The notes: generated by a model from the letters alone, not told the origin. Shown: positions 14,013 to 29,759, counted from the stretch's first letter. The stretch: DNA of 64,000 bases from Castor canadensis (GCF_047511655.1 NC_133397.1:47568001-47632000); one strand, 5' to 3'. Numbers and translations: made by a program.

Positions 14013-15844
14013 TAGGCAAATGGAAGACTTTAGTTAGCCTGCTTTTCTTAAATCAATGAATTTTAAATCAATGAATCTGCTTGCAGCATGCAAGCTCATT
14101 TCTTACCAGCAACCACTTTTACCTTCATTTTCTTAGCACCTGTGGTGGTCTTTGTGTAGCCCATGCAGAAGCTGATCCAAATTGGTCATAGATGCTCTTG
14201 GTTAAGTGATTTTATTTTTAGCGTCATACCTTCTGTCCATTAGGAATTGAAATATTTGTTTGCTTTAAACCTATTGGACTCCAAGCAAAAGGAACTGCAA
14301 AGAACCTTCTTGTGGCCACAGCCACCACACTTACTTTACTCACAAAGCTTTTTTGTCAGCATATTTATAATGAAACAAGGAATCATGCTCACAAGTGACA
14401 GTATTAAAAAATAGGAAAGATTTAGACAGATTTCCTTGAGTTAAAACAAGGCACTGTATATAGGCAATCACAGTTTTTCTTCTAACCTTTTATGCTATGT
14501 TTGGAGACAGAAATCTTCTGGGAGAACTTGCCCTCAATTTTGAATGAATGTTTTACTTAATCAGTAGCTGTGTGGGAATTTCAAGCAGGCAGAATGAGCA
14601 TGATGAAGCCAGGCAGTTCTGCCCTCCATGGTCATGTCAAAGGCAAGTAAGCAGCCTACGCTCCTAGCATTTTTCTCAGCTACATGGGTCTGAAAGAGGC
14701 CCTTTGTCATCCAGGACAACAGCTGCTTTGTAAGCTTGTATTGTTAGAGTTGCTAAGAACTGACAATCCTGCTAAGCAATTGCTGTCCAATTTGCCCTAC
14801 TTGGACCTCTCAAAACTGCTAAATCCTGTCTGAAGCTTGGTCCAGTACACAAGGGGCAACCTTTCATTCTGCATTTCCACCCCATTTGTGAGGGTGGAGT
14901 GACTGTCAAGAGCCTGTTAGTACAGAGACCTGCAGTGGCTTATGTGTCGCATATAAACTAAACTCAGCCCTGACCGTGAGAGAGTGACTGCACATGTGCC
15001 CACCCCTGCTGTCTAGAGCCCTTCTCTCTGGGCTAAGTTCTTCCTCACTCCATCCCTTAACTCTGTGAGAATTCTGCACACAGAGCTAATCTGAGCAGGT
15101 AGAATGCACCAATATTCTTGTTTTTTATGAAAGTGGGTGGAAGGATGTGAGATTACCATAACTATTAAGCCCTGAAATCCTGAAATTAATCATTTCCAAG
15201 ACCTATGTTTAGATGGGTGACTCCACCAAACCTGATTTTTTAAGTAAATTTAATGCTGTTTTCATTAATAATTTTCCTTATTCAAACCCCTTGGTTTTCT
15301 GTGTTGGTTCGAAGCAAAACAGTGACTTCTATCTACTTGATAACTTTGGAAATTAAAACTGCCATTCATTATGGAATAGCTTTTTCAGTTTTTACCACAA
15401 AGAATGTGTCAAGGCATAAAAATTCAGAGGTAAAGTGCTAGTAAATGATTTGTTGAAAGATCAGTACACCTATGAAATCACACTCCTACAGTGTAATCGG
15501 TTGAATCAAACCTACTCACGCTTAGAGGTTAAAAAAAGTATCAAAAATCAGTAAGTACTTTTCTATCAAAAGGGGGTGTTTCTTAGAAGACATTTCACAG
15601 AGACTGTGTTTGGAGGGAATGGATGCTACCAGGGATGCTTATCCTTTCTACTGAGTAAAATGTGGTAACTAAGGAGGTATTAGAAGGGTGCACAATTTGT
15701 GTCTCCTGAAATGAAGCCTGTGGGCCAGACAGTGTGGAGAGGGAGGGTGTTTTTGTGGGTGTATTTAAAGTATACTGACATCCTCTTTAACCTGCTCCAC
15801 CCCACTCCTTTGAGATTTATGTCATGCTCTGTCATCTTCTACAA

Positions 15845-15855
15845 CCCCCCCCCCC
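15845..15855 (+). repeat. C11 homopolymer
   Basis: Eleven consecutive C in a pyrimidine-rich region. Confidence 0.9.
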
Positions 15856-17045
15856 ACTACCTTGTTCCTGTCACTTATCAACTTCCTCTGTCTAAGGAGT
15901 TTGGCTAATGGTCACCTGGCCACGCCAGCTCCTGCCATGCCATGGTAATGGTATCACCCTCTCCCTCAGTGACTTACCTGACCTCTATATTTCTCTTTCC
16001 CAGGACACTTGATCTTTGTCCCCATGAAGACAGCCAGTGCCTAGACATCTCCATTTTTTTCCCCCATTTTATCAGCCCTCTCTTGGCTGCCTTTTTTGCT
16101 TACCTAAAACACCACTCTCCCTGGCCTCTTGGTCCTTTCCTCCTGTATTTTCCAACAACCTCCCTCTCTACTTTTCTGATTAGGAAATTGCTCACCTGTG
16201 CAGATTGCTCCACTGCCACATTGCCAGCTGCATGCAGGTCCTCTACACTACTGGGTCATTTTTATTCCTCTCTTTGGTGGGCTTCTTCTGCCACTCTCCC
16301 AACTGTCAGCAGATTTTTGCCTCCTCCTCAACAGAAGCCATGAAAACAGAAGCCATCATCAAGCCATCCTGATGTTTCTTCTCCTTTTTCTTGCATCCTA
16401 TCCTCCACCTACATAAACCATTCACCCCTTTTCTTCTCTTCTCAGAGGAGGTGAATTCTCCTCTTACTCAAGATTGAACCCTCAGCTGGTGGTTGGACAC
16501 TGGCCCCCTGTCCATCCATGCCTCTCATCATGTCTTCTCTTTGTATCTCCTTTGCCATTCCTGCATGGCTGGAACCATTTTCTTAGCCAAGAAACACATT
16601 CCAGTCTTTTCCATCTCTACCCAACACCCTTCAGAAAAAAGCAAATCATTTGGATTTTGTACACTTACATATATATTTCTCCCTTCTCTCCCCTCCATTT
16701 TTCCCTTCTCATCTAGGCTTCATGAAGTCTTTCACCTTCTGTCCCCTTCCATCTGTTTTTAGTCCCTGCCATTCTGCTGATGTGGGACTTTCTGATTCCC
16801 TAATGTCAACTCTCCTCTTTGTCTTGCTCAGAGAAAGACTTTGTTTCTTCTAGGGTAGCTTTATGCAATAGAGACATGACAGCCACATGTGTGATTTTTC
16901 TAGAAGCCACATTAAAAAAGTTAAGAGATGATAGAATTAATTTTAATAATATATTTAACTTTACCCAATATATTAAAAATATTATCTCAAACTGTAATCA
17001 GTGTAAAAATGGGTTATTTTTATTCTTTATAAACCTAGTTTTATA

Positions 17046-17162
17046 GCCCAGTAGGTGGCATCTGCCTATAATCTCAACATTCTAGAGATTGAGGCAGGAA
17101 GATTGTGAATTCAAGGCCAGTCAAGGCTACATAAGGAGATGCTGGCTCACAAAAACCCAAAA
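17046..17162 (+). repeat. B1-like SINE
   Basis: 'gtaggtggcatctgcctata', 'gaggcaggaagattgtgaat' and 'tcaaggctacataaggag', followed by an A-rich tail. Confidence 0.85.
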
Positions 17163-17449
17163 ACATTATTTTTACTAGGTCTTCAAAAATCTGGTGTATA
17201 TTTTATAGTTAGAGCACATTTGAATTTTGAATAGCCACAATTCAAGTGCTCAGTAGTCACATATGGCAATAGCTACCATATTGGACAGGGCAGTTACAGA
17301 CATTCTGCTCTCTTTCACTGTTTTGAAACAACCTTGCTTGTTCCTCCCACTTCTTTCTCTCTTCTGAGCCTCCTTTGGTTTTTAGGACTTCACCTTTGTC
17401 TGGTTTCTCTTTTTACCCTGTACTTTCTCCTGATCCAACTTACATGTTT

Positions 17450-17830
17450 GATGGATGCTGAGGCAAAGTCATATCTATGCCTCCCACCTCTCAGCTAAAC
17501 TTCCAGCTGGTATAGGCATCTTTGCAGATGTCCAAAGCTTGATGTGCCAATACTGAAGTCATCATCTTCCCTTGGAAACTTTCTTCTCGTGGTACCATCA
17601 CCTACCCAGATGCCTGGGCCAGAAAACTGGTTTTCCACTATTTTTCCTTCTTCATGCCCTACAAACCAGTTAATTACAAAGTGAGGGGAAGCCTGTTTCA
17701 CCAGAATTTGCCTGCTTCCTTTGCCTCAACCATCGTTCTACTAAAGTTCTCCATTGTTCCTCCCTTGGATTTTTGCAGTGGCCTCTTTAATAATCTGTCC
17801 AGCTTTACTTAGTTCTTCCACTCCATTCTC
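17450..17830 (+). repeat. L2/CR1-type LINE ORF2 remnant (tentative)
   Basis: The text 'agatgtccaaagcttgatgt', 'actgaagtcatcatcttccc' and 'agatgcctgggccagaaa', then a segment like 'ctggattattgcaatagcct', recalls the post-RT region of old L2-like LINEs. The frame is broken. Confidence 0.4.
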
Positions 17831-18124
17831 TATGACTCAAGTCTTTCATCATTGCTTGGCAGCACTTGAACTTGAGCTATGTCTCCAGTTTTTATATACC
17901 CTTCAAAAAAAACAAAAGTCTTTTTCATAGGCTTCAGTAGAAAGTATTTTCAAGATGCCAGACTTTTTCAGGCCATTCCATGATTCTCCTGTCTGACTCC
18001 ATTACCTCCTCTTTACCACTGAGAGGATATGCAGATGGTTCTAAAAGACATATGAATACACATGGAGACTTTCCCTGAATCTGGACTTACCCTAGACCAA
18101 CAGATGATCCTAATCCATGTCTTT

Positions 18125-18125
18125 G

Positions 18126-18160
<35 letters not shown>

Positions 18161-18161
18161 A

Positions 18162-18192
<31 letters not shown>

Positions 18193-18230
18193 GCACACAA
18201 ACATACATTACACACACATACACACACTTT
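18125..18230 (+). repeat. (TC)n-(AC)n compound microsatellite
   Basis: About 40 nt of TC repeat with one interruption, a short AT repeat, then about 55 nt of imperfect AC repeat. Confidence 0.97.
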
Positions 18231-19994
18231 GAAAATCTGATTGAAACATGCTTCCTTTCCTACACAGGTGCAAACACAATTTTGTAGTGTCAGATGAGTT
18301 CATTGAATCCCAGAAGCCCATCCACAGGATGATTTTCTGGGAGAACAATTCTGTTTTCCCACCTAACAGCAGGATCTAAGGTTATCTGGATTTCCCAAGA
18401 CATTTTGAAAACTCTTGGAGCATTTTATGACACATTTTAGTATCAGAACAAAGTTATAGTTTCTCTAGGAATACTTTGAATATTGAACCATCATCTAAGT
18501 AAAAACAATTTCATACTTGATTTTGTGTCTAACCGAATCTGAGTTTCCCCATTCCCACACCCCTTTGTTTCTCATAGGCTCTCCAGCCTTGCTTCCCATT
18601 GGCTTTCACTGTGGCTCATCCTGGGTTGCATGTTATCACAGCTTTCTTGAGAACTTTGGCTCAGGACTCTCAGGACTCCTGTCCATCTTGGGTCACTGTG
18701 TGCTCTGCTTCTTGCTTTGTTCTACCAGTCCAGTGCCTTGGGGAGGGGATAAGGAAGTGGGAGAGAATAGTAGAGCATTCGCTACCCTTAGTGGCCTTGC
18801 TGGGGTGACAAGTGTCAGGGTAACACCGCACACATGAGCAAGTCTCAGCTTTCTCTTCAATAGCCTGGCTTCAGGACAGTGGGATTGCAGCTGGGATTGG
18901 TCTTCCCATGGCCCTGCACTGCCCACAGAATATGCCACGAGGTAGTGGCTCTTCCCATAGACATGGGTGGATCTTCAAATCTGTGCCCTGCGTCAGTACT
19001 GGGCCTAAGAGCAAGATTGCCTCATTCTTCAACTCCATTTCACAGGCCGCCTTCACCGTCTGCTTGCAGAGCTTCTTTCCTGCTCTCTCTGGGCTCAGTC
19101 CTGTCCAGCACCCTCTCTCAGCATTTGTTTGCTGTCTCACCAGGATCCCTTATTAAATTTCTTATCCAATGGAAGCTCTCTTCCCTCCTTGTTTCCCTGA
19201 GTCTCTTGAATGTCCCATTTCCTTGTGTCTCTGTGCCTCCCACCCTGCAGGCCCTGCATCTTCCCAGCTCTTAACCTTGTTGTCACTTGCAACTCCCAGT
19301 AGCTCTCACTCTCTTCCTAGCTCTACCATCCTGGGCCTAACAGGAACAACCAACTCTAAAGAGTTTATTGGACTGAAAAGTGAGTGAGTGCCCTCGCACC
19401 CTCTGCTCTGTTCCACCACAGCAGAGCTTTTCAGACTCACATTTCCAATGATATCTAAATCTGGAAGGATTTAGATCTGCTGAAAAATGCTAAACCTCCT
19501 GTGTTTAGCTGTGTTTGAAATTTTTGGCAGCTCCTCCTACGTCTGATGTTACGAACACTGTTTTCAGATGCTTGGAAAGAAGCCTTTAATACTTCTATTG
19601 TGTTTTAACTTGCTTTCCTTTGGAGGCAGGGAATTGTCAAGTAAGTATCCACAGCACTCTGGAAAAGCATAGGTGCTGGGTGAATATCTAGTACTGAGTG
19701 GTCATGCAGAATCCACAAGCGTGAAGGGTCAATACTTAAAATCTGCTGAATTTGCCACAATGCAGGTTTCCTCCCCTTGCTCCTCTCATCTTCAGTTTTG
19801 AAGCAACACAGCTATAAACATATGCTTGTGAAATAAGAAAGAAACATTCTGAGATTGCTTTACTTTTCAGTTTTTTTGTACTGAAAATCAAGGTGAAAAA
19901 AAAGCATTGGATTGCCTTTTGTGTGTATATATATACAATCTCATGTATATATAGCTACACAGTGTTTGTGCTTGTATGTATACTCTCTCTACAC

Positions 19995-20019
19995 TGTATA
20001 ATATGTTGTATATTATACA
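19995..20019. repeat. AT-rich inverted repeat
   Basis: TGTATAATAT and ATATTATACA form a perfect 10-bp stem around a 5-nt loop (GTTGT). It lies in a TA-rich stretch from about 19920. Confidence 0.85.
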
Positions 20020-20209
20020 ACCTGTGTGTACCCTCGAACTGACCCCTGTGTTGAATTCAAGTTGTGCCTTCTGAGCCATGCTGTAGTTCTAGCATACTCT
20101 CACTCCCATCACAGCCCCTGGCTTGCTTTTGTCATACACGTAAACACTCTTAGGTGAAAGAAGAAACCCATGGATTTCATTTGAAAGTCCCACTAAAACA
20201 GAAGAAAGA

Positions 20210-20640
20210 GCAGATGTCCTGGGAAGTGATAATTAATGTGCAGGAAGTGTCTAATTGTGAGAACTGGCAGGCCCCAGCCTCGAGATTTTGCTCAATTTGG
20301 TGGTGATGATGTCAGCCGGGGGTGTCATTTTGCAGAGATGTGCTCTGTGCTCTCTTCCCCATGCTTCGGTAGTGATGATAATGCCATCCAACCAATTATC
20401 ACTTTGATTACATAACGTGTTTTGATTGAAAAGTTTCTGAGAAAATAAAAGGTACTTTGTTCTCTCTGGCACAAAAAAATCCACAAGCTGTTCCAGCAGA
20501 CAAGCTGACCTACTGAGAAACGCTGGGAATTATTAAGCTAAATTATGAATCGAACTTAATTTGGGAACAAAGCATCCATTGTGCATAGCTCCCCATGACA
20601 TCCAGCAGGACGTCATTGTTTTTCTGACAAGTTTCTCCCC
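20210..20640. promoter_or_regulatory. Candidate noncoding regulatory element
   Basis: Repeat-free, with many homeobox-type cores (TAATTA-like 'gataattaatg', 'ccaattatc', 'ggaattattaagc', 'taaattatg') and a CRE-like 'gacgtcat' at about 20610. It sits 1.2 kb upstream of a 79-nt exon inside the long intron. No direct evidence of activity; this is inference from composition and motifs only. Confidence 0.25.
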
Positions 20641-21835
20641 AGCACACTCTAAAATAAGCAGAGTCCCCAGGAGTAAAGCCCCCAAGAGCAGAGCGAGGGA
20701 GTGCGGGAAGCATTGACAAGGCTTCCTTTTTTCTCCCTATTCTGTAGGCGCTTAGTGCAGAGTTTGCCCAGAGACGCCAGGGTATGAGCTTTCTGAATTT
20801 GTAGACTGGTGCACTCTTTCATTTCTGTTTTAGTTCTTTGCTGGCATGCTGGGGAAGCATGGTTTGTGCCACGCAGGAATGTGTTCACTTGGAAAATGCT
20901 TGTGCATGAGTGAGGTGGTTGCTAATGCTTCTCTAAACTGTACTAAGTTTCTCACTTGGCTTTGTTTGCTGCTTCCAAGGGGATCAAGGTAATCCTTTCT
21001 CTTTGTGTTGCCCAGAACAATCACTTATTGTTGGAACATGCAGTGGAAGCTGCTGCAGGTCTCCCTCCACCCACCAGGTTTCTTAAACCTAAGAGAAGTC
21101 TGATTTTAGGGAACCCAGTGCCACCAAGAATGAGCCTCATCATACAGGAGCCCATTAGGGTTTCCACCTTATACAGTCTCTTAACTGAGTTTGAGGGCCC
21201 CAGTCTCAAAAAAGAAGGGAAAAGCAACCTTTGACATGGTAATAGCAGCATCACATTGACCATAACCCTGGGATATAGGGCATAGTGGGAAGCCCAAGTT
21301 CTTTCTTCCCTTTGCTTTTTTCTGGCCCTTTTGAGTAGCCAGACCAGCCTTGGCACTTTGCACACAGCCCTCAGGGCCTATTCCAAAGCCTAGCTTGTAA
21401 GTCACTCTATTTCTATTTCACACCAGTCTGATCTGTGACTACCCAATTCTGAACAACGTTGGCACATCCCTGCCTGAAACATGGCCAGTGAGCTCAGGAA
21501 GTGAGGTCCCTACCTTCCCATGCTTAGGCTTCTCCTGAGTTTTAAAACAAGTCCCTCTAGCTCCTCAGTTCTTCCTGGCTTCCAGGCAATGCTGGTGGGT
21601 GAGGAGGGACTGAGGCTGCCTAGGAGCCTTAGGTGTGAGGAAGCCCAACTTAGCACTGTGAGCCGAGGCTCCATCACCTGAAGCTGCTTTTTCTAGGAGG
21701 AGGTGAGGGAGAAGGGCAGGACAGGACAATGCCAGGTGGAGGGTCCTCTGAGGGCCAGAAGAGCTGGCTGCCAGGCAAGCAGTCTTGTAGCCTTTCACTC
21801 AATGCTGTGCTTCCTCTGACTTTTCTCTGTTCTAG

Positions 21836-21914
21836 ACCACCTGTTAGCCGAGCAGCTCCCCAGCCTGAAAAACTCCAGAAGAACAATATCACCAAAAAAA
21901 AGAAACTGGTTGAG
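21836..21914 (+). CDS. EML6: EML6 exon c: basic linker
   Basis: Residues 110-136, a 79-nt exon after 'ttctctgttctag' and before 'gtgagg'. It completes the arginine codon split at the previous donor (ag|a) and encodes PPVSRAAPQPEK, then a basic run with KKKK. The lysine run is coded by eight consecutive A, a possible slippage site. A proline- and lysine-rich segment just before a HELP motif is common in EMAP-like proteins. Confidence 0.9.
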
Positions 21915-22267
21915 GTGAGGAGGTTGAACTATTGTGCTTCTAATCTGATATTGGTGTTCAAAATCTGGCAGACATCTCTGTCTACCTGTCCCACACTGTA
22001 AAAGGAGCCCAAGTGGATCCATTGACTCTCTTGTCCCCTTTCCCTTCTACATGATGTTATGTCCCCATCCCCAGGACCAGAATTACATCCACTGGGACAC
22101 ATTCCTCTTCCCCTGGCCCTGCCACCAACCCTATCAGTACTAATTCTAAAGTGTCCCATGTCCTTCAAACCTGGTTCCCTATACCTCTTTCCACTCAGGT
22201 CCTCAACATCCCTTTCATGGACAAGAAGGTAGGGGAAGAGGGACAGAGAGGAGAAGGAAAAAGGGAG

Positions 22268-22292
22268 GAGAGATAGAGAGAGAGAGAGAGAA
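22268..22292 (+). repeat. (GA)n microsatellite
   Basis: Short GA repeat inside a purine-rich stretch, about 22235-22305. Confidence 0.95.
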
Positions 22293-23714
22293 GGAGGATA
22301 GAAGGGGCACTTACTGTCTCTAATGTCACATGGGCACTTCCACATGCCACTCTGCACATAGCTCACCTGTTGTGAAGCATCTCATAAGTCCTCTCACATA
22401 TGAGGTGGGTCTATTCTTGTTCTCATTTGCAATGAGGACACAGTGGTGCAGGGAAATTAAGGGAAAGTTGGGTCTTGTGTCTGTAGTTACCAGTGCAGTG
22501 AGTGGGGAAGGATCAGGACTCGGTCCTTGAGACATGAGGACCAACTCCAGTGAACCTGCTGTTTTCACAGAGAGACCACTCTCCCCTCCGCCAGAGCTCA
22601 CTTTTCTTTGAAACCCAGGAGGTTCCCATATTACCAATGAGATTCAAGTTCATGATTTCAGAACCTTACCCAGAGCCACCTTCCAAGCTCATTGCCTATA
22701 ATTCACTACAACCCAAATCTCCAGCTCCAAACTCACCATTTAATATTCTCTGAATTTGCCATGGACTTTGAAGTCCTGTGTTTTAATTCCTGGTGTTTAA
22801 AAGGTCCCTCTGCTCCCCACACCTCCGTCCTTCCCAGCCCTTCTCCAATATCTTCTCTCGGTGATCTTGTTCCTTAATCCTCCGACCCTGCCCATACTCC
22901 CTCTTCCACAGCCCTGCTCACACACTCTACGGCCTCCTTCCTGTTCCTGTCTTCTTTACTATACTGTAAACTTACTGAAGCCAGAAAAAATCTATCTTTG
23001 ATTTTTTTATTGGAAAAGGAAAATTTACTGTGAGAGGATTTATCATGGGGCACAGCACAGGCCAGGAAATGCAGCTAAGCTTCAGGAAAGATGGGATCCA
23101 GGAGCCATCAAGGCAAGATCGCACCTCTCTTCTTCCTGTCTTGTGTTCATCTAATACATCCTTTTTTTTCCTGAAGATTTCTTGAAATACTGTGCCCACC
23201 CATGCCACACTATAAGTGCCTCCCAGCACCTGAGTACACATCCCCTCAGCCAATTAGACAGATGAGCCCACCAGCATTCCCGGTTCTAAATTCCTGGGAG
23301 ACTCGTATTGGCCAGTGTGTGTCAGTTGTCCAGTGTGTCTAGGAACTGAGTCACATATTAACAGTTTCGGGGAAACACCTTGGAGGAGTCTGAGGAGTAG
23401 AGACTCACTAGGGTAAAACGAGAATAAGGGCTTTCCAGATGAGATATTTTAAGAAGCAAAATCAGAAAGCTAGGAAAGGTTATGTTATATGGACTAACTA
23501 GATAAGTCAGGTTGCCCAAGGGGCATTGGACATAATCAGAGGTGTGAGTAGGGGCTCACCATGCCAATCTGAGGAGTTTGGGCTTTATCCCAGTCAGTGA
23601 AGGACAGTCAATGATTTTGAATAAAGAGGAGCCATGGTATTTCAGAACTGTGATGTTTGCAGTTGGCAGGCTGTGGAGATTGTAAGAATCAAGGAGACTA
23701 AAGAAAAGGGACCC

Positions 23715-23800
23715 GTATCCTGCTAATATTGTATCCCACCAACCAGCACAGGGCCAGGTGTGGAAGAGCCTCCCAATACATGTATGTTGAATGGAGTCAG
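23715..23800 (+). repeat. L2 LINE 3' end
   Basis: 'aaccagcacagggccaggtg' and 'acatgtatgttgaatgga' match the L2 terminal region in degenerate form. Confidence 0.55.
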
Positions 23801-24318
23801 GAACTGATACGAATCAGCCCCTGCTCTTTGTCAGGGCAAGATCGGAAGAAGAGAAAGATTACAAATTCAGTACCTAGTTGCCAGAGAAGAAATGCAAATG
23901 TGAGAAGCTTTGTAGGGCAAAAGTACCCACCAGCAGAATGAGTATGGCATTTGCTCAATATTCTGCTCTGCCTGCCCCTGTTTTGTCAGAGCAAATCACT
24001 GAGCCACCGTTCAGCTGACCTAAGGATCATATGCCAACACCCACACGTGAAGCTTCTAGGGCATCAGAGCTAAGGAACCAGGAAGCAAATCTGGCTTATT
24101 TAGGAAAGTTGCTCTAATTCTATGTGGTTGCCTGCTACCCCTAACTAAAGAAAAGGCCGCATTTTTCCTTAGCTAGTCAAGAGCAGAATGCCTTCAGTGT
24201 GCGGCAGCTGCCTCCCCAGCCACAGTTCCTGTGACATACGTAGCTGCTCACACAGTGTGCGTTTGTTCCAGTGCTCTTATTTCCTCTGAGGGTGGCTCTT
24301 CTCTGTGTGTCACTGTAG

Positions 24319-27192
<2,874 letters not shown>

Positions 27193-27600
27193 TAGCCAGA
27201 GCTCTTGGGATCCTTGAAAAGCTGCACCTCAGATGCCAAGGCATCCTGGGCCCTCAGCCAGGCCCATGCAGACCCGATCTGTGGGCTAGTTAGGGAACGG
27301 TCTTTGGGTACTTGAGGGAAGTGCCCATGTTGGAGGCCTTCCTCCTCAGACAGAGGCACCATCGTCCCATTTGTCTTCACCACCTTCCTATCCAAACTTC
27401 CTTGTCCTCAGTGTTCTTGCTGGTGGTTTCTGGATTCTGCTCCAGTCCTTTCACCTTGTTATAGGAAATGGGATGACTATAACCAGTCTTAGAAGCAAAT
27501 TTTAATTTTAACATATTTTATGTTTTACCTTTTTTGAGATGGGCATTTATCTTATCAAGGCTTATATTTAATGGATTTCTTATCCTCCCCCAACAAACCC

Positions 27601-27630
27601 ACACACACGCACACACACACACATGCACAC
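27601..27630 (+). repeat. (CA)n microsatellite
   Basis: Imperfect CA repeat with CGCA and TGCA interruptions. Confidence 0.93.
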
Positions 27631-29064
27631 CAGCTGCTACTAAATTTATAGTCATCTTACGAGTAAAGATATGCAATTTTCTGAGTGTATCCTCAGGTCA
27701 GGTGCTGGTTTAGCAAAAGCAGATCCAATTAGTGAGGACATTAATGAGGTCTGTCTGCAGCTGGTATCTGGGACATGCTGAGCAGGCAAGCAGAGAGGTA
27801 GCACTTCTCCAATCCAGGACTTGAGAGGCCCATTATCTCATTTTCCCATGGAGGGGGTGGGGAGAGGGGCTGAAGAGATGGGCACATTAAGAAGAAAGTT
27901 CCGATCCTTCCTGAGTTGCTAGTGAAGACAGGCTGGCAGATGTTAGGAATCAGACTTACTCTTACACTTCATCGGGAGGTGGCTTAGACTAGCAGTATTT
28001 CTTATTTTCTTGTTTGCCAGTACATTGTGTCCAAATGGTCCCATAATCCATCTCTTTGTGATGCAGATTCACTCCTGTGTGGCCAAGTAATTAGAGCTTG
28101 AGCATCTTACCACACAGCTTCACAGCATCTCAGAGTTGGAAGAACTAGAGATGTCTTCCCTTCAGCCAGGATCCACTTAGAAAAATTCCCTCTAATGCCC
28201 TGCGATGTGCTTCTCTCTATCCTGTGCTTGCATACTTTCAAGGCTGTGGACCCCATCATTTCATGAGGAGCTCACCTACTGTTAGAAAGCTCTGTTTATA
28301 AGGCTCTCTCTTACAGGGGGCATCACTGGCTTCGGGAAACCTTTCTTCTACACTACTGACTTTAGTCTCAGATCCTGGGAAGATCCTGTGCCCCTACACA
28401 CAGTCTTGTCTTTTTAAGTTCAGGTTCCCTCTCCTCATTTCCTCTACCTGTCTTTTTGGGCAATACCTGCTCTGGCCCTGCCCTGGCCGGATGCTTGCTC
28501 ACCTGGGGACCCTCTGACCTCCCAAGGGAGGAGTAGAGGAGCCAGGCCTTTAAACAAGCTCCCAGGAAGGAGAGAGACCTGCTGTTTGGTAGCTTTCCCT
28601 TCATGTCTTCATTGGAATCAGTCTATATAGAAGGGTCTGAGTCAGTGATAACATCTGGCAGCCTGTCACCAGCCACCACCTCTTCTCAGTTGGCTGGATA
28701 TGGCCTTTCTTCTCAATTACTTCTCCAGTATGGTTTTTCCTTCACTTCAGGTCCTTGCTTTCAGATAAATAACAAGTGTTTGAGGAGGTTTATATGCATT
28801 TCATTATCACTATAGAACATATACCTTTCTCATTTGTTAGAGGATCATTTTGGGAAACGTGTGTGTGTATAATAAAATGGGATTAAAACTGAACTTACTC
28901 CTTAAAATGCATGTTGTCAGATCCAAGATATGTCTATGTAATTTGCTTTGAATGGACTAGAGGCCAAAGTATAGAGGGATCCAGAGGTCTCCACAATTAG
29001 AAGTATCCATGAGATTAAAACAAGGAAAAAAACCCAATGGTTTAGAAAAAAATATGGATGTCAT

Positions 29065-29330
29065 TGTTAATTTGCATTTTCCCTATGGCTGGTGAGATTG
29101 ATCGATCATCTTTCCATGTCTTTATTGGCCACTTGTACTGCTGTTTCTGTAATTCACTTGTTCAAATCCTTTTTCTGTGGGGGGGTGAGAGGGTTGTTTC
29201 TTATCAATGATTTATTTTTCTTTATAGATTATTAATATTAAACCTTTGGCTCTTATAAGAAGTGCAAATGCTTTCTTCCAGTCTGTTGTTTGTTTTTTGT
29301 TTATGGTATCCTTGGAGACTATCAGTGTTA
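29065..29330 (-). repeat. Ancient L1 fragment
   Basis: 'atttgcattttccctatggc', 'atctttccatgtctttattg' and 'gccacttgtactgctg' are the antisense of a conserved L1 ORF2 3' segment seen in old mammalian L1s. Highly diverged and not coding. Confidence 0.6.
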
Positions 29331-29759
29331 AATCTCTGAACCCTAGGTAGAGAAGATATCGGCTCTAGAGAAAGAATCACAGCCAGGAGAGGTGACCCAT
29401 GGGTCTCCCCAGCCTCCCCTAGGACTTCCTTTAGGGAGCATCTGTGAGGTAGTTACAGGCCCAGCTTTGCTAAAAACCCACCACCCACACTCTACTACAG
29501 AGCCATTGTAAAAAAGAACAAATGTAAAGTGATGAGAAGAAAAAAAGTTTTGGACACATAGTAAAAGGAGAGAAGACGAGGAACTTTGAACTAAAACACT
29601 GAGAATATGTGAAAGGAGTTTTGTGAGAAAAAGTAACAAAAGTTTAAAAATTAAAGGGCTTAGAAATAATGACGTAAAAAGAGATAGATTTGAAATACGG
29701 GCAAAAAGAATAGAGACCAAGCTGAAAAAGTGATAATAGCCATCACTGACACCGAAGGC

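Larger units (their letters stand above)
3399..21835 (+). other. EML6: EML6 18.4 kb intron
   Basis: Long intron between the acidic and basic linker exons. It holds SINEs (3790, 8494, 11339, 17046), an ancient repeat candidate at about 9290-9680, L2 pieces (13925 and 17450), a pyrimidine-rich block at about 15900-16860, a TC/AC microsatellite (18125), an AT-rich inverted repeat (19995) and a possible regulatory block (20210-20640). No EML6 exon or other gene is seen; the open frames here are short and lack family resemblance. Confidence 0.6.
21915..24318 (+). other. EML6: EML6 intron
   Basis: Holds a GA microsatellite (22268), probable L2 sequence near 22750-22990, an old repeat near 23380-23670 ('ggagtttgggctttatccc') and an L2 tail at 23715-23800. 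No gene seen. Confidence 0.6.

Noticed and set aside
15942-16343. 133-residue open frame on the + strand
   Set aside because: Lies in a pyrimidine-rich, probably LINE-derived block; composition explains the long frame.
18013-18204. - strand open frame with CVCVCV and RERERE runs
   Set aside because: Direct translation of the AC/TC microsatellite.
21929-22366. 145-residue open frame on the - strand
   Set aside because: Its serine/leucine-rich stretch is the translation of the GA microsatellite; no family resemblance and no splice context.
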